Shown here: positions 17,050 through 25,239 of the stretch, piece by piece | Layout of the letters: the number at the start of each line of letters is the position of its first letter | How positions within the stretch are numbered: the first letter of the stretch is position 1 | Made by a program: the position numbers and the translations under genes | Source: Marinibacterium sp. | GTDB lineage: Bacteria > Pseudomonadota > Alphaproteobacteria > Rhodobacterales > Rhodobacteraceae | Direction of reading: 5' to 3' | Length of the DNA: 32,310 bases | NCBI GenBank assembly: GCA_025800215.1 | Contig: JAOXSC010000152.1 | Location: forward strand, 1 to 32,310 | Notes under the pieces: model-generated | The model's database searches: none | The model's input: only the letters and a program-made list of their open reading frames with translations | Told to the model about the DNA's origin: nothing

Positions 17050-18939
17050 ATGAGTTATTCAGACCTGATCGCACGCTGGAAATCGGATCCCGAAGCGTTC
17101 TGGATGGAGGCCGCCACCGGCATCGACTGGACACGCCCCCCGACCCGCGCGCTGGATGACAGTGCCGCGCCGCTTTATCGCTGGTTCACCGACGGGCAGG
17201 TCAACACCTGCTACAACGCCGTCGACCGTCATGTCGAAGCAGGCCATGGCGACCGCGTCGCCATCATCCATGACAGCCCGATCACCCACACCAAGCACGA
17301 AATCACCTATGCCGAGCTGCAGACCCGCGTGGCCAGCCTGGCCGGGGCGCTGGCCGCCAAAGGCGTGACCAAGGGCGACCGGGTCATCATCTACATGCCC
17401 ATGGTTCCCGAAGCGCTCGAAGCGATGCTGGCCTGCGCGCGCCTTGGCGCGATCCATTCGGTCGTCTTTGGCGGCTTTGCCGCCAATGAACTGGCCGTGC
17501 GGGTGGATGACTGCAAACCCAAGGCGATCATCGCGGCGTCCTGCGGGCTCGAACCGGGGCGGGTGGTGCATTACAAGCCCCTGCTTGACGGCGCCCTCGA
17601 GATTGCCGAGCACGCGCCCGAATTCTGTGTCATCTTCCAGCGCGAACAAGAGGTCGCGCAGCTGACCGAAGGCCGCGATGTGGACTGGAACGCCTTCCAA
17701 TACGGCGTCACCCCCGCGCCTTGCGTGCCGGTCTCGGGCGATCACCCGGCCTATATCCTCTACACCTCGGGCACGACCGGTGCGCCCAAAGGCGTGGTGC
17801 GGGCCACAGGCGGGCATCTGGTGGCGCTGAACTGGACGATGAAGAACATCTATGACGTCGAACCCGGCGATGTGTTCTGGGCGGCATCGGATGTGGGCTG
17901 GGTCGTGGGCCATTCCTATATCTGCTATGCGCCGCTGATCCACGGCAACACCACCATCGTCTTCGAAGGCAAGCCCGTCGGCACGCCCGATGCGGGCACG
18001 TTCTGGCGCGTCATCGAAGAACACAAGGTGCGCAGCTTCTTTACCGCCCCCACCGCGATCCGCGCCGTCAAACGCGAAGACCCCCAGGGCGAGCTGCTGA
18101 AGAAATACGACCTCAGCAACCTGCGCGCCCTGTTCCTGGCCGGTGAGCGCGCCGATCCCGACACGATCGAATGGGCACAAGAGGCGCTTGGCGTGCCGGT
18201 GATCGACCATTGGTGGCAGACCGAAACCGGCTATGCCATCGCCGCCAACCCGCTGGGCGTCGAAGAGCTTCCGGTGCGGATCGGCTCGCCGTCGGTGCCG
18301 ATGCCGGGCTACGAGGTCGACATTCTGGGCGAAGACGGCCACCCCGTCGAGACGGGCGAACTGGGCGCCATCGCCATCAAGCTGCCGCTGCCGCCGGGCA
18401 CCCTTCCCACCCTGTGGAATGCCGAAGATCGGTTCCGCAAAAGCTATCTGACCACCTTCCCCGGCTACTACGAAACCGGCGACGCGGGGATGAAGGACAA
18501 GGACGGCTATCTGTACATCATGGCGCGCACCGATGACGTGATCAACGTGGCCGGACACCGCCTGTCCACGGGGGGCATGGAAGAGGTGCTGGCCAGCCAC
18601 CCCGATGTGGCCGAATGCGCGGTGATCGGCGTGACCGACGCGCTCAAGGGCCAGATGCCGGTGGGCTTCTTGTGCCTCAACGCGGGCTGCGACCGCGACC
18701 ATGGCGAGATCGCCAAGGAAGTCGTCAAACTGGTGCGCGACCAGATCGGGCCGGTGGCGGCCTTCAAACTGGCGGTGGTGGTCGACCGCCTGCCCAAGAC
18801 GCGCTCGGGCAAGATCCTGCGCGGCACCATGGTCAAGATCGCCGATGGCGAGGACTTCAAGATGCCCGCCACCATCGACGACCCGGCCATCCTTGATGAA
18901 ATGCGCAGCGCCCTGCAAAGCATCGGCTACGCGCAATAA
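17050..18939 (+). CDS. prpE: Propionyl-CoA synthetase
   Basis: A 629-aa acyl-CoA synthetase of the acetyl/propionyl-CoA synthetase branch, converting propionate, ATP and CoA to propionyl-CoA, AMP and PPi. PrpE rather than Acs is favoured by WFTDGQVNTCYNAVDRHV near residue 45 and by SCGLEPGRVVHYKPLLDGAL, which match the PrpE pattern. General motifs are YTSGTTGAPKGVVRATGGH, WWQTETGYAI, YYETGDAG with TDDVINVAGHRLSTGGMEEV, and the acetylatable catalytic Lys588 in TRSGKILRGTMVKIADGEDF. A very strong AGGAGGAGG (about 17034-17042) precedes the ATG. The TTTGCAAA-type operator cluster upstream independently supports a propionyl-CoA role. Acetate and acrylate are possible secondary substrates. Confidence 0.93.
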   Translation: MSYSDLIARWKSDPEAFWMEAATGIDWTRPPTRALDDSAAPLYRWFTDGQVNTCYNAVDRHVEAGHGDRVAIIHDSPITHTKHEITYAELQTRVASLAGALAAKGVTKGDRVIIYMPMVPEALEAMLACARLGAIHSVVFGGFAANELAVRVDDCKPKAIIAASCGLEPGRVVHYKPLLDGALEIAEHAPEFCVIFQREQEVAQLTEGRDVDWNAFQYGVTPAPCVPVSGDHPAYILYTSGTTGAPKGVVRATGGHLVALNWTMKNIYDVEPGDVFWAASDVGWVVGHSYICYAPLIHGNTTIVFEGKPVGTPDAGTFWRVIEEHKVRSFFTAPTAIRAVKREDPQGELLKKYDLSNLRALFLAGERADPDTIEWAQEALGVPVIDHWWQTETGYAIAANPLGVEELPVRIGSPSVPMPGYEVDILGEDGHPVETGELGAIAIKLPLPPGTLPTLWNAEDRFRKSYLTTFPGYYETGDAGMKDKDGYLYIMARTDDVINVAGHRLSTGGMEEVLASHPDVAECAVIGVTDALKGQMPVGFLCLNAGCDRDHGEIAKEVVKLVRDQIGPVAAFKLAVVVDRLPKTRSGKILRGTMVKIADGEDFKMPATIDDPAILDEMRSALQSIGYAQ

Positions 18940-18965
18940 CCCCGCTGTCGGACCGGGCCCGCATC

Positions 18966-18998
18966 CGGGCCTGGTCCCCCGTCGGGCCTGGTCCCCCG
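18966..18998. repeat. Two tandem copies of a 17-bp GC-rich unit
   Basis: CGGGCCTGGTCCCCCG occurs at 18966-18981 and again at 18983-18998, a 17-bp period. It lies in the 212-bp gap between prpE and the amidase gene, which otherwise shows no gene. It may be a local slippage duplication or part of the prpE mRNA 3' end. Confidence 0.6.
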
Positions 18999-19151
18999 CC
19001 GGTATCGGGGCACCGGCGCGGCCCCGCCGCGCCCCGCATGACCAATGGTCATGCAAATCATCATATGCGCCGCAGGCGCGCCTTTGGATCACGCAGATTG
19101 CGGTTTCCCTCGGGCGGCGGGCATCCTAGGCTCTGCCCAAAGGAGACCGCG

Positions 19152-20597
19152 ATGCCCGACACCCAACTCTGGCGCCTGAGCGCGCAGGACCTCGCCCGCA
19201 AAACCCGCAGCGGCGACATCAGCGCACGCGACTCCGTCGATGCCGCGCTTGCGCGGATGCAGGCGGTCAATCCCGATCTCAATGCCGTGGTCACCGATCT
19301 GAGCGACGCCGCCCGCGCGCGGGCAAATGCGCTCGACACCGCCCGCGCCCGTGGCGACACGCCGGGGCCGCTGCACGGGGTACCGATCACCATCAAGGTC
19401 AATGTCGATCAGACCGGCTGCGCCACCACCAACGGGCTGCCTGCGCTCAAGGACAATATCGCCCCGGCCAACGCGCCCTTCATCGACAGTCTTGAACGCG
19501 CGGGCGCCGTGGTGATCGGGCGTACCAACACGCCCGAATTCTCGTTCCGCGCCGACACCGACAACCCGCTGCACGGGCGCACCTGGAACCCCTGGGGGCG
19601 GCATATCTCGCCAGGCGGCTCATCCGGCGGGGCGGGATCGGCGGTGATGGCCGGGATCGGCGCGCTGGCCCATGGCAATGACATCGGCGGATCGCTGCGC
19701 TTTCCGGCGGCCGCCAACGGGGCCGTGACCGTCAAGCCGGGGCTGGGCCGGGTGCCCGCCTACAACCCGTCGCAAACCGCCGAACGCGGCATGCTGGCCC
19801 AGGCCATGTCGGTGCAGGGGCTGATCGCGCGCAGCGCCGAAGATCTGCACCTGGCCATGCCCAGCATGATCGCCCCCGACCCGCATGATCCGTTCCACGC
19901 CCCCCTGCCCTGGCGCGGCGCAGCGCTGGACGGGCCGATCCGCGTGGCCTTGTCCAAAGACAGCTATGGCTATGATCTGCACCCCGACGTGGATGCCGCC
20001 CTTGATGCGGCACGCGACGCGCTTGCCGACGCAGGCTATGTGGTCGAAGAGGTCACCTTGCCGGATGTCTACGAGATCGGGCGCACCGGTTATCTGGCGA
20101 TCATTTCCGAAGTCTACGCGCTGATGCATCAGGACATCGCCGCCTATGGCTCGCCCGAAATCCGTGGCGCCTTTGACTGTTATTTCGAGCATTTCGGCCG
20201 CATCGAGGGCACCGAGCTGTTGCAGGCCATGGCCAAACGCACCTTCTATGCGCGCCAATGGGCCCTGTTTCAGCAGCGCTATCCTCTTGCCCTCACCCCG
20301 TTCCAGCTGCGCCCCTTCTTTGCGCCGGACCGAGATCTCGAAGGGGTCGAAGGCGCGGACGAGGTGCTGGGCTCGGCCTTCTATTCCTATGCGTTCAACT
20401 ATCTGGGCCTGCCCGCAGGCTGCGTGCCTGCGCGGCTGGCCCGGTTGCCCAAAGGGCCACAGCCGATCCCGGTCCAGATCATCGCCCCGCGCTGGCGCGA
20501 AGATCTGGCCGTGGATGCCATGGCCGCCATCGAAACCCGCCTTGGCCGCATGTGTGATCCGCTCTGGGATCACATGGACCGCATGACATCGGAGTAA
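19152..20597 (+). CDS. Amidase (amidase-signature family)
   Basis: A 481-aa amidase-signature hydrolase with the complete Ser-cisSer-Lys triad. Lys82 is in GVPITIKVNVD, Ser157 in SPGGSSGGAGSAV, and the nucleophile Ser181 in GNDIGGSLRFPA; the 24-residue spacing equals that of the family. The ATG at 19152 has AGGAGA 5 bases upstream; the open frame further upstream carries no family sequence. It hydrolyses an amide, but the substrate is open: the C-terminal half, which decides specificity, has no feature I recognise. GatA is unlikely, since gatB and gatC are not adjacent. The next gene starts 4 bases after its stop and uses a Shine-Dalgarno inside this gene. Confidence 0.9.
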   Translation: MPDTQLWRLSAQDLARKTRSGDISARDSVDAALARMQAVNPDLNAVVTDLSDAARARANALDTARARGDTPGPLHGVPITIKVNVDQTGCATTNGLPALKDNIAPANAPFIDSLERAGAVVIGRTNTPEFSFRADTDNPLHGRTWNPWGRHISPGGSSGGAGSAVMAGIGALAHGNDIGGSLRFPAAANGAVTVKPGLGRVPAYNPSQTAERGMLAQAMSVQGLIARSAEDLHLAMPSMIAPDPHDPFHAPLPWRGAALDGPIRVALSKDSYGYDLHPDVDAALDAARDALADAGYVVEEVTLPDVYEIGRTGYLAIISEVYALMHQDIAAYGSPEIRGAFDCYFEHFGRIEGTELLQAMAKRTFYARQWALFQQRYPLALTPFQLRPFFAPDRDLEGVEGADEVLGSAFYSYAFNYLGLPAGCVPARLARLPKGPQPIPVQIIAPRWREDLAVDAMAAIETRLGRMCDPLWDHMDRMTSE

Positions 20598-20601
20598 AAC
20601 C

Positions 20602-21057
20602 ATGGGAAAAGCGCTCTGGAACCTTCTTGTGGCCCTGATCAACGCCACCCTGATCCTGCTCGCCCTCTGCCTGTTTCTGGGCTGGAAAGTCGTCAGCACA
20701 GTCGATGACCTGCGCGCGGGCTTTGCGCAATCCATCGCCGAAGCGGTCCCCGTCACCGGGCAGCTGCAGGATCTGCGCAGCGACATCGCGGGCATCCGCT
20801 CGGACCTGCAATCGGCGATTGCGGCCGGCGGCGACACCACCGCCATGGACAGCGCCCTAAGCCGCGTGATCGCGCTCGAAACCCGCGCCAATGCCGCCAT
20901 CACCCGCGCCGAAGAGATCACCGATGATCCGTCGGCCCTTGTGGATCAGGCCATCACCTCAACCGCTGCGGCCCTGACCCAAAGCGCCAATGACCTGCGC
21001 GGCTGCACCGTCACCGAACCGCTCGCAGCGCGGCGCCTGCTGCCCGCGCAGGGCTGA
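20602..21057 (+). CDS. Small membrane-anchored coiled-coil protein, unknown function
   Basis: A 151-aa protein. An N-terminal membrane helix (about 7-28, LLVALINATLILLALCLFLG) is followed by a hydrophilic, Ala/Asp/Ser-rich region with heptad-like spacing (VDDLRAGFAQSIAEAV; LQDLRSDIAGIRSDLQSAI), probably a coiled coil in the periplasm. GGAG (20591-20594), inside the amidase gene, is its ribosome-binding site, so translation is coupled to the amidase. It ends 4 bases before the convergent nadK. I do not recognise the family. Confidence 0.75.
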   Translation: MGKALWNLLVALINATLILLALCLFLGWKVVSTVDDLRAGFAQSIAEAVPVTGQLQDLRSDIAGIRSDLQSAIAAGGDTTAMDSALSRVIALETRANAAITRAEEITDDPSALVDQAITSTAAALTQSANDLRGCTVTEPLAARRLLPAQG

Positions 21058-21061
21058 GAGA

Positions 21062-21823
21062 TCAGAGGAACTGCTCGGAAATCAGCCGCTCTTCCAGACC
21101 GTGGCCCGGATCGAACAGGATCCGGTGCGCCACATCCGGTTCGCTTGTGACCTCGACCCAGGCCATATCGCGAAATGACAGCCCGTCGGCATCACACATC
21201 ACCGGGCGCTTGTCGCTATCAAGCGCGTCAATGCGGACCAGCGCCGATTTCTTGAGCAGCGCCCCGCGCCAGCGCCGGGGCCGGAACGGTGCGATTGCCG
21301 TCAGCGCCAGCACATCCGCCCCGATCGGCAGGATCGGCCCATGGGCGGAATAATTGTAGGCGGTCGACCCCGCAGGGGTGCTCACCAGCGCGCCATCACA
21401 GACCAGTTCGGCCAGCCGCTGCCGCCCGTCGACGCTGATCTTCAGCCGCGCCGCCTGCGGCCCCTGCCGCAGGATCGACACCTCATTGATCGCCAGCGCG
21501 TCATGCAGCCTGCCCGCGGTGTCCTGCGCCCGCATGCGCAGCGGGTTGATCACCTCTTCCTGGGATGCCTCGAGCCGTTCGATCAACCCGCCTTCGCGGT
21601 ATTCGTTCATCAGAAAGCCGATCGTGCCCCGGTTCATGCCATAGACGGGGGCCGCAAGATCCTTGGTGTCATGCAGCGTGCTCAGCATGAACCCATCCCC
21701 GCCAAGCGCCACGATCACATCCGCCGCCTCGGGCGCGACCTGGCCATAGCGCCCGATCAGCGCAGCCCGCGCGGTCTGCGCCACCGGGGCGGAACTGGCC
21801 TCAAACGCAATCTTGAGTGTCAT
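21062..21823 (-). CDS. nadK: NAD kinase
   Basis: A 253-aa NAD kinase making NADP from NAD and ATP. GGDG (41-44) with catalytic Asp43 lies in VIVALGGDGFMLSTLH, and GMNRGTIGFLMNEY follows at 62-75. STPAGSTAYNYSAHGPIL is the other conserved NAD-binding stretch. I start at MTLKIAFEAS (ATG at 21823), where family homology begins; the frame is open 15 codons further with other Met codons but carries no family sequence. No good Shine-Dalgarno is visible at either start. It is divergent from glyA across 185 bp. Confidence 0.95.
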   Translation of the reverse strand: MTLKIAFEASSAPVAQTARAALIGRYGQVAPEAADVIVALGGDGFMLSTLHDTKDLAAPVYGMNRGTIGFLMNEYREGGLIERLEASQEEVINPLRMRAQDTAGRLHDALAINEVSILRQGPQAARLKISVDGRQRLAELVCDGALVSTPAGSTAYNYSAHGPILPIGADVLALTAIAPFRPRRWRGALLKKSALVRIDALDSDKRPVMCDADGLSFRDMAWVEVTSEPDVAHRILFDPGHGLEERLISEQFL

Positions 21824-22008
21824 GGGAAAGTTTCCGGTCCTGCACATTCGGGTCCGAAACAAACACACCTTTCCCGATATGACCAGCCTTGCCGCAAGTT
21901 CCCGCAGACCTGTCGCATTCCGGGCTTTTCGCCAGCCCCTGTTTCCGATACGAAATCCGCCATCCCCTTACCCCGGGGCCCCTGATTTCTCTGGAACGGA
22001 GCACAGCC

Positions 22009-23304
22009 ATGACCGCCGCACATCGTGATGACGGGTTTTTCACCGAAGCGCTTTCGAGCCGCGACCCCGAGCTTTTTGGCGCGATCACCCAGGAACTCGG
22101 TCGCCAGCGCGACGAGATCGAACTGATCGCATCCGAAAACATCGTCAGCGCCGCCGTCATGCAGGCCCAGGGCAGCGTGATGACCAACAAATACGCCGAA
22201 GGCTATCCCGGTCGGCGCTACTATGGTGGCTGCCAATATGTGGACATCGCCGAAAACCTGGCCATCGAACGCGCCAAACAGCTCTTTGACTGCGGCTTTG
22301 CCAATGTGCAGCCGAATTCCGGCAGCCAGGCCAACCAGGGCGTGTTCCAGGCACTGCTGAAACCCGGCGACACCATCCTGGGCATGAGCCTCGACGCAGG
22401 CGGCCACCTGACCCATGGCGCGGCCCCCAACCAGTCGGGCAAATGGTTCAACGCCATCCAGTACGGCGTGCGCCAGCAGGACAACACGCTGGACTACGAT
22501 CAGGTGCGTGACCTCGCGCGCGAACACCAGCCCAAGATGATCATCGCCGGCGGCTCGGCCATCCCGCGCCAGATCGACTTTGCCAAGATGCGCGAAATCG
22601 CGGACGAGGTCGGCGCCTACCTGCATGTGGACATGGCGCATTTCGCGGGCCTCGTGGCGGCAGGCGAACACCCCTCGCCCTTCCCCCATGCGCATGTGGC
22701 CACCACCACCACGCACAAGACCCTGCGCGGCCCGCGCGGCGGCATGATCCTGACCAATGACGAAGCGCTGGCCAAGAAATTCAACTCGGCCATCTTCCCC
22801 GGCATCCAGGGCGGCCCGCTGATGCATGTGATCGCAGCCAAGGCCGTGGCCTTCGGCGAAGCGCTGCGCCCCGAATTCAAATCCTACATCCAGCAGGTGA
22901 TCACCAACGCCCAGGCCCTGAGCGACCAACTCATCAAAGGCGGGCTCGACACCGTGACCCACGGCACCGACACCCATGTGGTGCTGGTGGATCTGCGCCC
23001 CAAGGGCGTCAAAGGCAACGCCACCGAAAAAGCACTCGGCCGCGCCCACATCACCTGCAACAAGAACGGCGTGCCCTTCGACCCCGAAAAGCCCACCGTG
23101 ACCAGCGGCATCCGTCTGGGCAGCCCGGCCGGCACCACCCGCGGCTTTGGTGAACCCGAATTCCGCCAGATCGCGGACTGGATCATCGAAGTCGTGGACG
23201 GGCTCGCCGCCAATGGCGAAGACGGCAATGGCGCGGTCGAAGCCAAGGTCAAAGCCGAAGTGGCAGCGCTCTGCCAGGCCTTCCCGCTCTACCCCAACCT
23301 CTGA
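22009..23304 (+). CDS. glyA: Serine hydroxymethyltransferase
   Basis: A 431-aa PLP enzyme interconverting serine + tetrahydrofolate and glycine + 5,10-methylene-THF. The PLP Lys237 is in [14 protein letters not shown], and [10 protein letters not shown] (38-47) and [15 protein letters not shown] (60-74) are family signatures. ACGGAG lies about 9 bases before the chosen ATG, and the family start [11 protein letters not shown] follows it; the frame upstream is not conserved. The 185-bp region shared with nadK must hold its promoter, but I found no riboswitch or clear -10/-35. A strong terminator follows. Confidence 0.97.
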   Translation: MTAAHRDDGFFTEALSSRDPELFGAITQELGRQRDEIELIASENIVSAAVMQAQGSVMTNKYAEGYPGRRYYGGCQYVDIAENLAIERAKQLFDCGFANVQPNSGSQANQGVFQALLKPGDTILGMSLDAGGHLTHGAAPNQSGKWFNAIQYGVRQQDNTLDYDQVRDLAREHQPKMIIAGGSAIPRQIDFAKMREIADEVGAYLHVDMAHFAGLVAAGEHPSPFPHAHVATTTTHKTLRGPRGGMILTNDEALAKKFNSAIFPGIQGGPLMHVIAAKAVAFGEALRPEFKSYIQQVITNAQALSDQLIKGGLDTVTHGTDTHVVLVDLRPKGVKGNATEKALGRAHITCNKNGVPFDPEKPTVTSGIRLGSPAGTTRGFGEPEFRQIADWIIEVVDGLAANGEDGNGAVEAKVKAEVAALCQAFPLYPNL

Positions 23305-23348
23305 GCACAGCCCCGCTGCTTCTTTGTGGCGGGAAATACCTCGGGGGC

Positions 23349-23367
23349 GCGGGGGCAGAGCCCCCGC
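23349..23367. repeat. GCGGGGGC hairpin downstream of glyA
   Basis: GCGGGGGC (23349-23356) - AGA - GCCCCCGC (23360-23367), an 8-bp stem with a 3-nt loop, in a context (ACCTCGGGGGCGCGGGGGCA) I associate with intergenic regions of Rhodobacterales. Whether it is a dispersed family in this genome cannot be seen, as there is one copy in the window. Confidence 0.5.
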
Positions 23368-23379
23368 ACAGGACACCAC

Positions 23380-23414
23380 AAACCCCGCCACCCATCCGGG
23401 TCGGCGGGGTTTTT
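23380..23414. terminator. Terminator after glyA (possibly bidirectional)
   Basis: AAACCCCGCC (23380-23389) pairs with GGCGGGGTTT (23403-23412). The loop can form a smaller ACCC/GGGT stem, and the T-run continues to 23414. It lies between convergent genes; the A-run on the other side is short, so it works mainly for glyA. Confidence 0.88.
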
Positions 23415-23419
23415 CTGTC

Positions 23420-23794
23420 TCAGATCAGCCCGAAATACCGCAGCCCCACCACCAGCAGGGCGAAAAACACCAGCAAGTTGAAGACCATCCCACCCAGCAT
23501 GCCCAGCCACCAGCCCTTGCGCCGGTCCTGCAGGTCGATGCCCCGAAGATAGGATTGCAGCTCATCCACCTCGCGCCCAAGTGTTTCGACATCCAGCGTC
23601 AGCCTCAGCTTGGGATGGGCCAGCAAAGGCTCGGCCGCAGCCAGCGCGCGCGCACGCCTGCGCGCCCATCGGGGCAAACGATGCGCCTTGGCCGACACGC
23701 CTTTTCCCAGCGACGTGCGCGAGCCGCCGATCTTTTCACGAAACAGAATGCGGGTGTCGGCAAACCGGGTCTGCAGGTCATCAAAACGCGTCAT
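23420..23794 (-). CDS. Conserved-looking membrane protein, unknown function
   Basis: A 124-aa protein. The first ~90 residues are basic and helical (KAHRLPRWARRRARALAAAEPLL at 36-58, in pieces), with a probable coiled coil VETLGREVDELQSYL. A single hydrophobic segment at the C-terminus (about 95-122, GMLGGMVFNLLVFFALLVVG) makes it look tail-anchored. It converges with glyA over a terminator and is divergent from the alpha/beta hydrolase gene by 62 bp. No clear Shine-Dalgarno. I do not recognise the family. Confidence 0.7.
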   Translation of the reverse strand: MTRFDDLQTRFADTRILFREKIGGSRTSLGKGVSAKAHRLPRWARRRARALAAAEPLLAHPKLRLTLDVETLGREVDELQSYLRGIDLQDRRKGWWLGMLGGMVFNLLVFFALLVVGLRYFGLI

Positions 23795-23856
23795 GGCGCG
23801 ACCCTAATCGGGGTGCGCGCGGATCTCAACTCTGGTCAGCAGGGCCCGGTCGCGCT

Positions 23857-24627
23857 ATGCAAAACGCCATGTTGAACACGATCCTGCACGGCACCCCGAC
23901 CGACCGGCCCAACCTCTTGATCGCGCACGGCCTTTACGGATCGGCGCGCAACTGGGGCGTGATCGCCAAACGGCTGTCGGACAGCCGTCAGGTCACAGCC
24001 GTCGACATGCGCAATCACGGATCGAGCCCCTGGACCAACAGCCATTCCTATCCTGATCTGGCCGATGATCTGGCCGAAGTGATCTCGGCCAGCGGCGCGC
24101 CGATGGATGTGCTAGGCCATTCCATGGGCGGCAAGGCGGCGATGACGCTGGCCCTGCGCCATCCCGACAAGGTCAACCGGCTGATCATCGGCGACATTTC
24201 CCCGGTCGCCTACAGCCACAGCCAGATCCAGTATATCGAGGCCATGCGCTCGGTCGACCTGACCCGCGTACAGCGCCGCTCGGATGCCGAAGCGCAGCTG
24301 GCCGCCGCAGGGGTCGAGACAGCGCTTCAGAGCTTTTTCACCCAGTCGCTTGATATTCCCAACAAAGCGTGGCGGCTGAACCTCAATACGCTGGCCGATG
24401 ACATGCCGCGCATCCTGGGCTTTCCGCAGATCGACGCGCAATGGGGGGGCGAGGCGCTGTTTCTGTTTGGCGCGCAGTCCGACTATGTGACCGACGCCTA
24501 TCGCCCCGAAATCCGCAGGCTCTTCCCCAAGGCGCGCTTTGCCCGGATCAAGGACGCGGGGCACTGGCTGCACGCCGAAAAACCGCGCGAATTCGAAGCA
24601 TCGGTCCGCGCGTTCCTTGACCGCTAA
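23857..24627 (+). CDS. Alpha/beta hydrolase (YbfF-like esterase)
   Basis: A 256-aa alpha/beta hydrolase. The oxyanion region is LLIAHGLYGSARNWG (20-34), the nucleophile elbow GHSMGGK carries Ser89, and the catalytic His lies in DAGHWLHAEKP near the end. AVDMRNHGSSPW is typical of the YbfF/acyl-CoA-esterase-like group. Two starts are possible: ATG 23857 (used here) and ATG 23869, which gives a 252-aa protein beginning MLNTILHG; neither has a good Shine-Dalgarno. The substrate is not predictable; short acyl esters or thioesters are usual for relatives. Confidence 0.88.
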   Translation: MQNAMLNTILHGTPTDRPNLLIAHGLYGSARNWGVIAKRLSDSRQVTAVDMRNHGSSPWTNSHSYPDLADDLAEVISASGAPMDVLGHSMGGKAAMTLALRHPDKVNRLIIGDISPVAYSHSQIQYIEAMRSVDLTRVQRRSDAEAQLAAAGVETALQSFFTQSLDIPNKAWRLNLNTLADDMPRILGFPQIDAQWGGEALFLFGAQSDYVTDAYRPEIRRLFPKARFARIKDAGHWLHAEKPREFEASVRAFLDR

Positions 24628-24704
24628 GCCTGCCTGACAAAGTCTCTGGCCGCATTCAAGGGCGCATGCTAGGACAGGATCAGTTCGAGCAGGAGAGACC
24701 CAAG

Positions 24705-24857
24705 ATGATCCGCAAAACCATTGTCGCCCCCATCCTTTTGACCACATGCCTGTTTGCACTGGCCGCATGCGAAACCGTGAAAGGCGCCGGGGCCGACATC
24801 GAGAACGCAGGCGAAGCGCTGTCGACCACGGCGTCGAACGTGCAGGAAAGCCTCTGA
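24705..24857 (+). CDS. Entericidin A/B-like lipoprotein
   Basis: A 50-aa lipoprotein precursor. A basic start MIRK is followed by a hydrophobic stretch and the lipobox LAAC (Cys22), giving a mature peptide of about 29 residues beginning CETVKGAGADIENAG. That matches the entericidin pattern CxTVKGxGxDIxxxG. AGGAGAG (24691-24697) lies 7 bases before the ATG. Entericidins are small envelope lipoproteins associated with stress and stationary phase; no antidote partner is visible next to it. A terminator follows 28 bases after the stop. Confidence 0.88.
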   Translation: MIRKTIVAPILLTTCLFALAACETVKGAGADIENAGEALSTTASNVQESL

Positions 24858-24884
24858 TCCGGTCGGACGATCCGATCTGACACC

Positions 24885-24909
24885 AAGGCGGGCCCAGGGC
24901 CCGCCTTTT
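24885..24909 (+). terminator. Terminator after the entericidin-like gene
   Basis: AAGGCGGGC (24885-24893) pairs with GCCCGCCTT (24899-24907) around a 5-nt loop, and TTTT (24906-24909) ends it. Confidence 0.88.
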
Positions 24910-24922
24910 GCGTTTGCGCAGG

Positions 24923-24947
24923 CGGCGGGCTTAAGCCCGCCCTACCC
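24923..24947. repeat. REP-like hairpin, copy B
   Basis: The core GGCGGGCTTAAGCCCGCC (24924-24941) is a full 18-bp palindrome followed by CTACCC. It differs from copies A and C by one base in the centre. It lies 14 bp after the entericidin terminator and between convergent genes. Confidence 0.75.
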
Positions 24948-24988
24948 TTGTGTCAATGGCTGCGTCTCAGCGCCGCGTTGCCCGCCCG

Positions 24989-25165
24989 TCAGGAGATTTT
25001 CCTGGCCACAAGCCACGAGGCCGGAAAGGCGGCCACAAAGCCGATCGCCGCCGCCGCAAGGATCGCCGCAGCGCTGGTATAGCCCATGACCAGCGCCACG
25101 ATCACCGCCGACCCGGCAAGGGTGGACCCGACAAAAATATGGATGAGCAGGGTGAGCGGAAGCAT
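24989..25165 (-). CDS. Small two-helix membrane protein (58 aa)
   Basis: A 58-aa gene. It encodes MLPLTLLIHIFVGSTLAGSA followed by VIVALVMGYTSAAAILAAAA, then IGFVAAFPASWLVARKIS: two membrane helices separated by a short turn and a basic end. A perfect GGAGGG lies 5-6 bases before the ATG. Similar ~58-residue proteins (FxxIGTTLAG...VALVxGY...ILAAAAxGFxxAxPxxxxVAxKI) are common in Rhodobacterales and, as I recall, are often mislabelled CTP synthetase. The function is unknown. It has a well-formed FNR-type promoter upstream, suggesting expression under low oxygen. Coding assignment rests on RBS, composition and remembered pattern. Confidence 0.85.
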   Translation of the reverse strand: MLPLTLLIHIFVGSTLAGSAVIVALVMGYTSAAAILAAAAIGFVAAFPASWLVARKIS

Positions 25166-25197
25166 GGATCCCTCCTGAGCTTGGATGTTCAGTAAGG

Positions 25198-25203
25198 GTT
25201 ATA
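25198..25203 (-). promoter_or_regulatory. -10 element of the FNR-type promoter
   Basis: On the minus strand the hexamer is TATAAC. It lies exactly 22 bp from the FNR-type box, which predicts transcription from about 25191 and a 25-nt leader to the ATG at 25165. Confidence 0.6.
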
Positions 25204-25225
25204 TGCGAGCAGTCGGAGATTTGGT

Positions 25226-25239
25226 TTGACGTGGGTCAA
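25226..25239. promoter_or_regulatory. FNR/FnrL-type binding site
   Basis: TTGAC-GTGG-GTCAA is a 5-4-5 inverted repeat matching the Crp/FNR consensus TTGAY-N4-RTCAA. Its centre (between 25232 and 25233) would be at -41.5 relative to the predicted start at 25191, the class II activator position. The target is the 58-aa membrane protein gene. Dnr/Nnr-type NO regulators bind nearly the same sequence and cannot be excluded. Confidence 0.7.

Noticed and set aside
17059..19092. Long open frame antisense to prpE (677 codons)
   Set aside because: Shadow of prpE with low-complexity composition and no ribosome-binding site.
21824..22008. Glycine, SAM or folate riboswitch between nadK and glyA
   Set aside because: Looked for conserved aptamer elements and a following expression platform; none was recognisable.
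24950..25195. Plus-strand 81-codon open frame opposite the 58-aa gene
   Set aside because: Composition is Arg/Gly/His-rich and random-looking, without RBS; the minus strand has a clean hydrophobic protein with a perfect RBS.
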